NCBI GenBank assembly: GCA_045652705.1
Contig: JAZRUV010000040.1
Coordinates: forward strand, 1-14,521
Source of the DNA: UMGS1649 sp045652705
GTDB lineage: Bacteria > Bacillota > Clostridia > TANB77 > CAG-465
Direction of reading: 5' to 3'
DNA length: 14,521 bases
Position numbers and translations under genes: made by a program. The notes under the pieces are model-generated. The model was not told the DNA's origin. It searched no databases and was given only the letters and a program-made list of their open reading frames with translations. Shown here piece after piece: positions 1 through 5,604 of the stretch; within the stretch, counting starts at the first letter, position 1; the number at the start of each line of letters is the position of its first letter.

Positions 1-19
1 ATATTAAGGGGGATTAAAA

Positions 20-1405
20 ATGAGTGAAGTTACAATGCAAGATTTAGTTGCACTATGTAAAGCAAGAGGATTTGTATTTCCAGGTTCTGAAATATATGGA
101 GGACTTTCTAATTCTTGGGATTATGGTCCTTTAGGAATTGAGCTTAAAAATAATATAAAGAAAGCTTGGTGGCAAAAATTTATTCAAGAAAATAGACACA
201 ATGTTGGTATTGAAGCTGCTATTTTAATGAATCCACAAGTTTGGGTTACAACTGGTCATGTTGGTGGTTTCTCAGATCCATTAATAGACTGTAAAGAATG
301 TAAAACAAGACACAGAGCAGATAAGCTTATTGAAGAATGGGCTCACGAAAATGGAAAAAGCATTACAGTTGATGGTTGGAATGATGCTAAAATATTAGAT
401 TTTATGAAAGAAAACAGTATATCTTGTCCTAAATGTGGTAAATTTAATTTTACAGATATACGTAAATTTAACCTTATGTTTAAAACATTCCAAGGTGTAA
501 CAGAAGATGCTAAGTCTGAGTTATACTTAAGACCAGAAACTGCACAAGGTATGTTTACAAACTTTAAAAATGTTCAAAGAGCTACAAGAAGAAAACTACC
601 ACTGGGTATTGGTATGCAAGGTAAATCATTTAGAAATGAAATAACTCCAGGTAATTTCATATTCCGTACACGTGAATTTGAACAAATGGAACTTGAATTC
701 TTCTGTAAGCCAGGAACAGACCTTGAATGGTATGAATACTGGAAAAACTTCTGTAAAGAATGGATTACAAACCTAGGTGTAAGAGAATCAAAATTAAGAA
801 TGAGAGAGCACAGTAAAGAGGAACTTTCTTTCTATTCTAAAGGAACAACAGATGTTGAATATGAATTCCCATTTGGTTGGGGAGAACTTTGGGGTATAGC
901 AGATAGAACTGACTATGACCTAAAACGTCATATGGAAGCTACAAAAGAAGACTTAACATATACTGACCCTGAAACTAACGAAAAATATATACCATACTGC
1001 GTTGAACCAGCTGTTGGTGTAGATAGACTTTTACTTATGTTCTTATGTGATGCATATAATGAAGAAGTTGTAGGAGAAAATGATACAAGAGTAGTATTAA
1101 AATTACACCCATTCTTAGCTCCAGTAAAAGTAGCGGTATTACCACTTTCTAAAAAGTTATCTGACAAAGCATATGATGTATATCTAAAACTTATAAAGAA
1201 ATATAACTGTGAATATGATGAATCTGGTAGTATTGGAAAGAGATATAGAAGGCAAGATGAAATAGGAACACCATATGCAATAACTATAGACTTTGATACA
1301 CTAGAAGACAATACAGTAACAATAAGAGATAGAGATACAATGGAACAACAAAGAGTAAGTATTGATGAATTAGATAAATTCTTTGAAGATAAATTTGTAA
1401 TTTAA
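20..1405 (+). CDS. glyS: Glycyl-tRNA synthetase, single-chain (alpha2) class II type
   Basis: Charges tRNA-Gly with glycine using ATP in the cytoplasm; this is the homodimeric form used by clostridia, mollicutes and staphylococci rather than the two-subunit GlyQ/GlyS form. The 461-residue length is normal for the family. Visible in the protein: an N-terminal block FVFPGSEIYGG (18-28) and YGPLG (35-39) typical of this class; a zinc-ribbon-like insertion with Cys91/Cys94 and Cys136/Cys139; class II motif 2 around SFRNEI (203-208) and TREFEQMELEFF (217-228); motif 3 around GVDRLLL (333-339); and a C-terminal anticodon-binding domain from about 367 (VKVAVLPL) to the end. The ATG is preceded by AGGGGG at 7-12. 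Only 19 bases upstream are visible, so any T-box or other leader control lies outside. A terminator follows directly, so it ends its transcript. Confidence 0.97.
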   Translation: MSEVTMQDLVALCKARGFVFPGSEIYGGLSNSWDYGPLGIELKNNIKKAWWQKFIQENRHNVGIEAAILMNPQVWVTTGHVGGFSDPLIDCKECKTRHRADKLIEEWAHENGKSITVDGWNDAKILDFMKENSISCPKCGKFNFTDIRKFNLMFKTFQGVTEDAKSELYLRPETAQGMFTNFKNVQRATRRKLPLGIGMQGKSFRNEITPGNFIFRTREFEQMELEFFCKPGTDLEWYEYWKNFCKEWITNLGVRESKLRMREHSKEELSFYSKGTTDVEYEFPFGWGELWGIADRTDYDLKRHMEATKEDLTYTDPETNEKYIPYCVEPAVGVDRLLLMFLCDAYNEEVVGENDTRVVLKLHPFLAPVKVAVLPLSKKLSDKAYDVYLKLIKKYNCEYDESGSIGKRYRRQDEIGTPYAITIDFDTLEDNTVTIRDRDTMEQQRVSIDELDKFFEDKFVI

Positions 1406-1414
1406 TATGTTAAC

Positions 1415-1441
1415 AAGGCTGCATATAATGTGCAGTCTTTT
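1415..1441 (+). terminator. Intrinsic terminator of the glycyl-tRNA synthetase gene
   Basis: The arms AAGGCTGCA (1415-1423) and TGCAGTCTT (1431-1439) pair over 9 bp with one G-T wobble and a 7-nt loop, followed by a short T run. It starts 10 bases after the stop codon. Confidence 0.8.
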
Positions 1442-1506
1442 AATATGTGTATTTAGTGAATTGTATAAATCGGTTATTATTGTCGAGTTATGTCGTACGA
1501 TTTTTC

Positions 1507-1556
1507 TTGACATAGCAATACATACGTGTTATTTTATATACAACATATCGATATGT
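1507..1556 (+). promoter_or_regulatory. Candidate promoter with downstream 14-nt palindrome, for the Rpn gene
   Basis: A perfect -35 box TTGACA lies at 1507-1512; 17 bases later is TATTTT (1530-1535), a moderate -10 box. Eight bases further is the perfect palindrome ACATATCGATATGT (1543-1556), which would overlap the transcription start region and could be an operator. The resulting leader would be about 165 nt before the Rpn start codon. The rest of the 265-base gap between the terminator and the Rpn gene is AT-rich with one inverted repeat and a hairpin at the ribosome-binding site, listed separately; I see no gene in it. Confidence 0.5.
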
Positions 1557-1582
1557 ATTTTATTCTAGATTTTTATTTCTTT

Positions 1583-1616
1583 CAAGATAAATAATACTTC
1601 TGTATTATTTAACTTG
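1583..1616 (+). repeat. Imperfect inverted repeat in the Rpn leader
   Basis: The arms CAAG-AT-AAATAATAC and GTATTATTT-AA-CTTG pair (9 bp inner, 4 bp outer, a 2x2 internal loop, TTCT loop at 1598-1601). There is no T run after it, so it is not a good terminator. It may be an mRNA structure or a protein site in the long leader; function unknown. Confidence 0.45.
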
Positions 1617-1679
1617 GTATCCCATAAGAAATTAAATAAACAAATTTAAATTATAAAAATAAATTAAATATATACAGGG

Positions 1680-1699
1680 CCTTGTAAATAGCAAGGAGG
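1680..1699 (+). promoter_or_regulatory. Small hairpin covering the Rpn ribosome-binding site
   Basis: CCTTG (1680-1684) can pair with CAAGG (1692-1696), extended by one T-G wobble, leaving loop AAATA. This hides the first part of the ribosome-binding site AAGGAGG (1693-1699) of the full-length Rpn gene. The stem is short, so its effect in the cell is an inference. Confidence 0.35.
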
Positions 1700-1706
1700 T
1701 GCTTTT

Positions 1707-2606
1707 ATGCGCGAAAATGAAATGATGTTGCTGAAACCAAAGATAGATGTAGTATTTCACGCATTGTTTGGAAGTAAGAGCAATACACTATTAGAAGCGA
1801 TGTTAAGTGATATTTTAGGAACAAAAGTAAAAATAATAGAAAACTTAGATAGACATCTAGATATACAATCTGCAGATGAAAAACTAGGTGTAATGGATTT
1901 AAGAGTAAGATTTGAGGATGGAACATATTGTAATGTAGAGATACAGCTAAAACAATATAAATATGAAAATGAAAGATTTTTATACTATCTTGCAAATACA
2001 TATTCAAGACAATTAGAAAGGGGTGATGAATACAAAGAAATAAGTAAAACAATAAGCATAGTTATAGTAGACCATGAAGTAGAGGCTTTAAAAGGAATAG
2101 AGGATTTGAATGTCAGATGGCAGATGAGAGACAACACAACGGGTGGTAAAATATTGACAGATAGATTTGAACTTGCTATAATAGAATTACCAAAAGCAAG
2201 AAGAATATATGAAAAGAATGAGAATAATATAATAAGCCAATGGATGATGTTTTTGGATAATCCAAATAGCAAGGAGGTCTATGAAATTATGGATAAGAAT
2301 GAGAATATAAAAAATGCAAGGAACGAATTAAAACAAGTAAGTGGAGATTACGAGTTAAGAAGAATAGCAGAACTAAAGGAAAAGTATATAAGGGATGAAG
2401 CGGCAGCATTAGAATTTGCTTTAGAGAAAGGGCAAAAAGAGGGCGTTGAACGTGGAATTAAACAAGGAATTGAACAAGGAATTGAACAAGGAATTGAACA
2501 AGCCACGGAAAAGATAGTTAAGAAAATGCTAGAAAACAATATGGATAAACAAGTTATATCCAAAATTACAGGACTTTCAGTTGATGAAATTAATAAAATG
2601 GCTTAA
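1707..2606 (+). CDS. Rpn family PD-(D/E)XK nuclease (recombination-promoting nuclease / former 'transposase_31')
   Basis: Full length is 299 residues, usual for Rpn proteins. The N-terminal MMLLKPKIDVVFHALFG block (6-22) is the family's typical start. Probable nuclease core residues are Asp64 in GVMDLR and Glu78/Gln80 in NVEIQL, matching the D...(E/Q)xQ pattern of Rpn proteins. Residues 85-165 are the conserved FLYYLANTYSRQL and IVIVDHE segments. The C-terminal tail is helical and ends in tandem Gly-Ile-Glu-Gln units (250-265) and a short helix-turn-helix-like end. The start is set by AAGGAGG at 1693-1699. Known E. coli members are RecA-independent DNA endonucleases, and some act in phage defence with a small in-frame antitoxin. 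The gene has its own promoter and terminator, so it behaves as a solitary cassette between housekeeping genes. Confidence 0.88.
   Translation: MRENEMMLLKPKIDVVFHALFGSKSNTLLEAMLSDILGTKVKIIENLDRHLDIQSADEKLGVMDLRVRFEDGTYCNVEIQLKQYKYENERFLYYLANTYSRQLERGDEYKEISKTISIVIVDHEVEALKGIEDLNVRWQMRDNTTGGKILTDRFELAIIELPKARRIYEKNENNIISQWMMFLDNPNSKEVYEIMDKNENIKNARNELKQVSGDYELRRIAELKEKYIRDEAAALEFALEKGQKEGVERGIKQGIEQGIEQGIEQATEKIVKKMLENNMDKQVISKITGLSVDEINKMA
2289..2606 (+). CDS. Putative internal in-frame product of the Rpn gene (RpnS-like C-terminal protein)
   Basis: A second AAGGAGG lies inside the Rpn frame at 2271-2277, followed after 11 bases by ATG at 2289-2291, which is in frame and equals Met195 of the full protein. 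The 15 bases of this site (2264-2278) are identical to those of the true Rpn ribosome-binding site (1686-1700). Translation would give a 105-residue protein holding only the helical tail and the GIEQ repeats, without the nuclease core. In E. coli, Rpn genes are reported to make such small internal products that neutralise the large nuclease, so an antitoxin role is a reasonable inference. The spacing is somewhat longer than ideal. The out-of-frame ATG at 2281 lies only 3 bases from the site and is less likely. Confidence 0.55.
   Translation: MDKNENIKNARNELKQVSGDYELRRIAELKEKYIRDEAAALEFALEKGQKEGVERGIKQGIEQGIEQGIEQATEKIVKKMLENNMDKQVISKITGLSVDEINKMA
2454..2501 (+). repeat. Four tandem 12-nt units coding Gly-Ile-(Glu/Lys)-Gln
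   Basis: The unit GGAATTGAACAA occurs three times exactly and once as GGAATTAAACAA, in frame. Such variable Gly-rich tandem units are common in Rpn C-termini and can change copy number by slippage without breaking the frame. Confidence 0.9.
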
Positions 2607-2611
2607 TTAAG

Positions 2612-2646
2612 AAATACGGGTTAGTTAATATGACTAATCCGTATTT
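2612..2646 (+). terminator. Hairpin after the Rpn gene, probable terminator
   Basis: AAATACGGGTTAGT (2612-2625) pairs with ACTAATCCGTATTT (2633-2646) over 14 bp with one wobble and a 7-nt loop. The T run after it is weak (TTTAGTTCTT), so termination may be partial. Confidence 0.6.
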
Positions 2647-2680
2647 AGTTCTTAAAATAATAAATAATTTATAAATATAC

Positions 2681-2709
2681 TTCCATTTTAAAAAAATATG
2701 TAATATAAT
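2681..2709 (+). promoter_or_regulatory. Promoter of the receiver/pseudokinase operon
   Basis: A perfect -10 box TATAAT lies at 2704-2709; the -35 region TTCCAT (2681-2686) is weak at 17-bp spacing. The transcript would begin near 2716, which rules out the ATG at 2714 as the start of the next gene. Confidence 0.55.
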
Positions 2710-2734
2710 CATTATGAGGTTATGGAGGTTATCT

Positions 2735-3784
2735 ATGGAAAATTATGAAGAACTAAAAAAATATGTGAATATATTATTAGTTGATGATGATTTAGATTAT
2801 ATACAGGTTACAGCATTCTTCTTAAAAAGTAAAGGATATAACGTTGATGTGGCAACAAGTGGAGCAGATGCTATAAATAAAGTTAGCAAAGGGGATGTAC
2901 ACGTTGTTCTATTAGACTATTATATGCCAGAACTTACAGGTGAAGATGTAGTAAATAAAATACGTGAATTTAATGATAGAATAATAATAATATTACAAAC
3001 TGGATTTGCAGGGCAACAACCACCAGAGGAGACTTTAAAAAGACTTAATATACAAAACTATCATGATAAATCTGATGGAGTTGAAAAATTGTTATTGCAA
3101 GTTACCTCTGCAGTTAGAATATTTAACCAACAAAACTTAATAGAGCTTTCTAAATATAGAGTGAATGCTATAGGAAAACTTGTAAAAGGGATTGCTGAAG
3201 AATTAAAGGCACCACTTCTTTCTATAGAAGCTAGTATGGAAGCAACAAAGGTACTAGTTGAAAGTATTAAATCTAAAGCTGGTGACGATGCATATCAAAA
3301 AATGAATAATGCGTTTGTAAATAGTAAGTTTCAAATGGAAAGAATAAATAAGATATGTAAAACTATAATTCATCAAGTTGAGGATGATGGTAAAAAAGTT
3401 GGTATTACAGTTGCAGATATTGTAGATACATTGAAGTTAATGATAATGAATGAGTTAAAACTTTCAGGAGTAATGTTACAAGAAAATATAGCTGTAAATA
3501 AAGATTCATATATATATGGCAAAATAGATGATGTAATATTTATACTTTGTGAGTTAATCCATAAAATTTTAGAAGTATCTAGTAGTAAAGATGTCATAGA
3601 ACTTGGTTTAAGGGAAAGTGATACGGCTTGGTATATTTCGTTAAGTAGTGATAAAATACATTTTATTGAAAAAACAAAAGTATTTTTAATTAAGAATATT
3701 ATAAGTAGAATGGAAGATATAGAATTTGAAGAAATTTCTAATCAGTACGTTATAGAGGTTAAAAAAGATGGAGGTAAAAAATAA
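2735..3784 (+). CDS. Response-regulator receiver domain fused to a degenerate histidine-kinase-like region
   Basis: Residues 12-125 are a complete CheY-like receiver: acidic cluster Asp17-Asp19, phospho-acceptor Asp61 in VVLLDYYMPE, Thr89 and Lys112. Residues 140-215 resemble a histidine-kinase dimerisation helix; the H-box equivalent reads GIAEELKAPL (152-161), where the usual GIAHEIxNPL has His, so the phospho-acceptor is replaced by Glu155. The last part (about 225-345) sits where an ATPase domain would be, but I find no convincing N box or glycine-rich G boxes. It therefore looks like a signalling protein that takes phosphate but does not give it. The start at 2735 has GGAGG at 2724-2728 with good spacing; the in-frame ATG at 2714 lies at the predicted transcription start. 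The stop codon overlaps the start of the next gene (TAATG), so both are translationally coupled. The output and the partner kinase are unknown. Confidence 0.8.
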   Translation: MENYEELKKYVNILLVDDDLDYIQVTAFFLKSKGYNVDVATSGADAINKVSKGDVHVVLLDYYMPELTGEDVVNKIREFNDRIIIILQTGFAGQQPPEETLKRLNIQNYHDKSDGVEKLLLQVTSAVRIFNQQNLIELSKYRVNAIGKLVKGIAEELKAPLLSIEASMEATKVLVESIKSKAGDDAYQKMNNAFVNSKFQMERINKICKTIIHQVEDDGKKVGITVADIVDTLKLMIMNELKLSGVMLQENIAVNKDSYIYGKIDDVIFILCELIHKILEVSSSKDVIELGLRESDTAWYISLSSDKIHFIEKTKVFLIKNIISRMEDIEFEEISNQYVIEVKKDGGKK

Positions 3785-4014
3785 TGGGAAATAATAAAAC
3801 ATTAGGAGTAATATTAATTATAATAGGAATAGCATTTATTGCTTTAGGAGTGTGGGCAGGTATGCCAAAGACAGCAGCTCAAACACCATCGATATATAAT
3901 GAGCAAAACAATACTAATACTCAGGTAAATGAGGTGACAGATTCAATTTATTTAGAAGACATTAATGTATACACTGAATCAAATGAACAAGAATCAACAA
4001 GATACATATACTAA
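3784..4014 (+). CDS. Small single-pass membrane protein, unknown function
   Basis: The 76-residue protein has a hydrophobic helix at about 7-27 (LGVILIIIGIAFIALGVWAG) followed by a polar tail rich in Asn, Thr, Glu and Tyr that probably lies outside the cell. There is no lipobox cysteine. Its ATG shares the A of the preceding stop codon, with GGAGG at 3769-3773, and a strong terminator follows, so it is the second and last gene of the receiver/pseudokinase operon. I do not recognise a family. The coupling suggests it works with the receiver protein, perhaps as a membrane partner, which is inference only. Confidence 0.7.
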   Translation: MGNNKTLGVILIIIGIAFIALGVWAGMPKTAAQTPSIYNEQNNTNTQVNEVTDSIYLEDINVYTESNEQESTRYIY

Positions 4015-4017
4015 AAG

Positions 4018-4044
4018 CAAGGTGCATAAGCACTTTGTTTTTTT
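4018..4044 (+). terminator. Intrinsic terminator of the receiver operon
   Basis: CAAGGTGC (4018-4025) pairs with GCACTTTG (4030-4037), loop ATAA, followed by seven T. It begins just after the stop codon. Confidence 0.88.
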
Positions 4045-4087
4045 GCGCTGCAAAGCAAACTATCATAAAATTTAACATATATTTCTA

Positions 4088-4116
4088 TTGGAATTAAATA
4101 AAAAATAGTGTATAAT
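4088..4116 (+). promoter_or_regulatory. Promoter of tmRNA
   Basis: The -35 box TTGGAA (4088-4093) and perfect -10 box TATAAT (4111-4116) are 17 bp apart, 10 bases before the mature tmRNA 5' end. Confidence 0.85.
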
Positions 4117-4126
4117 ATATATGTAT

Positions 4127-4481
4127 GGGGGTGTATTGGTTTCGACGACTTTCTTAAAGTACAGATAGCGAGTAGTGGATGGCTGCTTTGGCCACTTAAA
4201 AAAAGCAGATTTTAAAATTAAACGCTGATAATAGATTAGCAATGGCTGCTTAAGTTTAGCGCCTGTCTATATTACTTTTGCCGTAGGGGTTATATAGGCA
4301 TCGATTATACGGCTAACAAAGTTATCCTTGCTATTAGGATAATGGGTATTTAAATAGCTACCAAGTATAAGTTTTGTATTTATTACGAGTATGAGGGAAT
4401 GTTTAAATAAATACTGCACTCGGAGAAGTTTGTATGTATATAGATTTTCGGACACGAGTTCAATTCTCGTCACCTCCACCA
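4127..4481 (+). ncRNA. ssrA: Transfer-messenger RNA (tmRNA), tag peptide ADNRLAMAA
   Basis: This RNA rescues stalled ribosomes by acting first as tRNA-Ala and then as mRNA for a degradation tag. The 5' end GGGGGUG (4127-4133) pairs with CACCUCC (4471-4477) as a seven-base acceptor stem with one G-U, followed by A and an encoded CCA (4479-4481). The T arm GGACACGAGTTCAATTCTCG and the 5' consensus TTGGTTTCGACG are plainly seen. The tag frame runs from GCT at 4224 to the stop TAA at 4251-4253 and reads ADNRLAMAA, ending in the hydrophobic-Ala-Ala signal used by ClpXP-type proteases. Length is 355 nt, normal for one-piece tmRNA. The gene has its own promoter and terminator. SmpB is not encoded in this window. 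Confidence 0.97.
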
Positions 4482-4490
4482 ACTTATTAG

Positions 4491-4527
4491 TAAACTCGAA
4501 AATATATTTCGGGTTTATGTTGTTTTT
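4491..4527 (+). terminator. Intrinsic terminator of tmRNA
   Basis: TAAACTCGAAA (4491-4501) pairs with TTTCGGGTTTA (4507-4517) with one wobble and loop ATATA, followed by TGTTGTTTTT. Confidence 0.85.
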
Positions 4528-4592
4528 ACAGCAAAAAATAATAAAACAAAACAATAATAATCATCATATATTATATAATGGAGGTAATAAAA

Positions 4593-5513
4593 ATGAATTC
4601 AGATTATTGTTTTGGAAATACATTATATAATTACTATGGAAATTGTGGTATGAAGTCTATACAGTACAATATAGTTGCACCTGAACAGTCGCAAGACAAG
4701 CAACCGGGACTAGAATATTTAATGACACCACGTCCAATATTTAATAATCCTAATTACATAGGAACAGGAAAACTAATGAATAAAGTTGCTATTATAACAG
4801 GAGGAGATAGTGGCCTTGGAAGAGCTGCAGCAATTGCATTTGCAAAAGAAGGGGCAAAACTTGTAATACCATATTATGATGAACACGAAGATGCAGAAGA
4901 AACTAAAAAATATATAGAGTCTATAGGTAGTGAATGTTTATTACTTAGTGGAGATATAGCAGATGAAAAATTTAGTAAAAAAATAGTAGAAGAAACATTA
5001 ATGAAATTTGGAAGAATAGACGTACTTGTAAATAACGCAGGTGTACAGTATCAACAAGATGATTTAACTTGTATAGAAAAAGAACAATTTGATAGAACTA
5101 TGAAAGTAAATGTTTATGGAATGTTTTATTTAACTAAAGAAGTATTACCGCATTTAAAATCTGGATCAAGCATTATAAATTTAAGTTCAGTTACAGCATT
5201 TTATGGTGAGCCACAGCTTATAGACTATGTTACAACAAAAGCCGCGATAGTAGGCTTTACAAGGTCTTTGGCTAGAAATCTTGCTTTAAGAAATATTAGG
5301 GTAAATGCTATAGCACCCGGATACTTTTGGACACCACTTCAACCAGCGTGTTGGGTTAAAGAAAGAATACCATCACTTGGAGCTGATGCACCAATGGCAA
5401 GAATGGCGATGCCTTATGAACTTGCTCCAACGTTTGTATTTTTAGCATCAGATGATTCTAGCTATGTAACAGGGCAAGTTATTCACAACAACGGCGGACA
5501 GGTGACCGCTTAA
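4593..5513 (+). CDS. Short-chain dehydrogenase/reductase, YhdF/YghA-like
   Basis: An NAD(P)-dependent oxidoreductase of the classical SDR family, 306 residues. The cofactor motif TGGDSGLG is at 69-76, NNAG at 147-150, Asn173 in VNVYG, and the catalytic Ser199, Tyr212 and Lys216 (YVTTK) are all present, so the enzyme should be active. A 60-residue N-terminal extension containing QPGLEYLMTPRP (37-48) is typical of the YhdF/YhxC/YghA subgroup, often annotated as glucose-1-dehydrogenase-like; the real substrate is not known from sequence. The start at 4593 is chosen for GGAGG at 4580-4584 with 8-base spacing; an in-frame ATG at 4578 overlaps that site. No good promoter is seen in the 65 bases after the tmRNA terminator, so it may rely on a weak one or on read-through. 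A terminator follows. Confidence 0.9.
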   Translation: MNSDYCFGNTLYNYYGNCGMKSIQYNIVAPEQSQDKQPGLEYLMTPRPIFNNPNYIGTGKLMNKVAIITGGDSGLGRAAAIAFAKEGAKLVIPYYDEHEDAEETKKYIESIGSECLLLSGDIADEKFSKKIVEETLMKFGRIDVLVNNAGVQYQQDDLTCIEKEQFDRTMKVNVYGMFYLTKEVLPHLKSGSSIINLSSVTAFYGEPQLIDYVTTKAAIVGFTRSLARNLALRNIRVNAIAPGYFWTPLQPACWVKERIPSLGADAPMARMAMPYELAPTFVFLASDDSSYVTGQVIHNNGGQVTA

Positions 5514-5527
5514 ATAATATGTCGACA

Positions 5528-5559
5528 AAGAGTAGAAAAATTATTCTACTCTTGTTTTT
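5528..5559 (+). terminator. Intrinsic terminator of the SDR gene
   Basis: AAGAGTAGAA (5528-5537) pairs perfectly with TTCTACTCTT (5544-5553), followed by GTTTTT. Its 3' end overlaps the -35 box of the next promoter. Confidence 0.88.
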
Positions 5560-5580
5560 ATATTTTTCTTAATGTATAAT
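5552..5580 (+). promoter_or_regulatory. Promoter of the phosphoglucose isomerase gene
   Basis: TTGTTT (5552-5557) is 17 bp from a perfect TATAAT (5575-5580). The -35 box lies in the T tract of the preceding terminator, so the two genes are packed tightly but transcribed separately. Transcription would start near 5587, which excludes the ATG at 5572. Confidence 0.75.
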
Positions 5581-5604
5581 AGTGGTGTAAGTGAGGTTAA
5601 GAAT

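Noticed and set aside
1705..2052. Minus-strand frames inside the Rpn gene
   Set aside because: They are antisense shadows with low-complexity hydrophobic translations and no initiation signals.
2281..2283. ATG closest to the internal Rpn ribosome site
   Set aside because: It is out of frame with Rpn and only 3 bases from the ribosome site, too close for good initiation.
2454..2501. Short tandem repeat considered as a CRISPR-like array
   Set aside because: The units are contiguous without spacers and keep the codon frame; they are a coding repeat. No other spaced repeats suggesting CRISPR were seen.
4267..4554. Minus-strand open frame of 95 codons, and the plus-strand frame 4391-4630
   Set aside because: Both lie on tmRNA; the tRNA-like end and acceptor stem explain the sequence fully, and neither has a ribosome site.
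4574..4579. TATAAT just before the SDR gene
   Set aside because: Transcription from it would start at about 4586, after the ribosome site at 4580-4584 that clearly serves this gene; no -35 box is found at proper distance.
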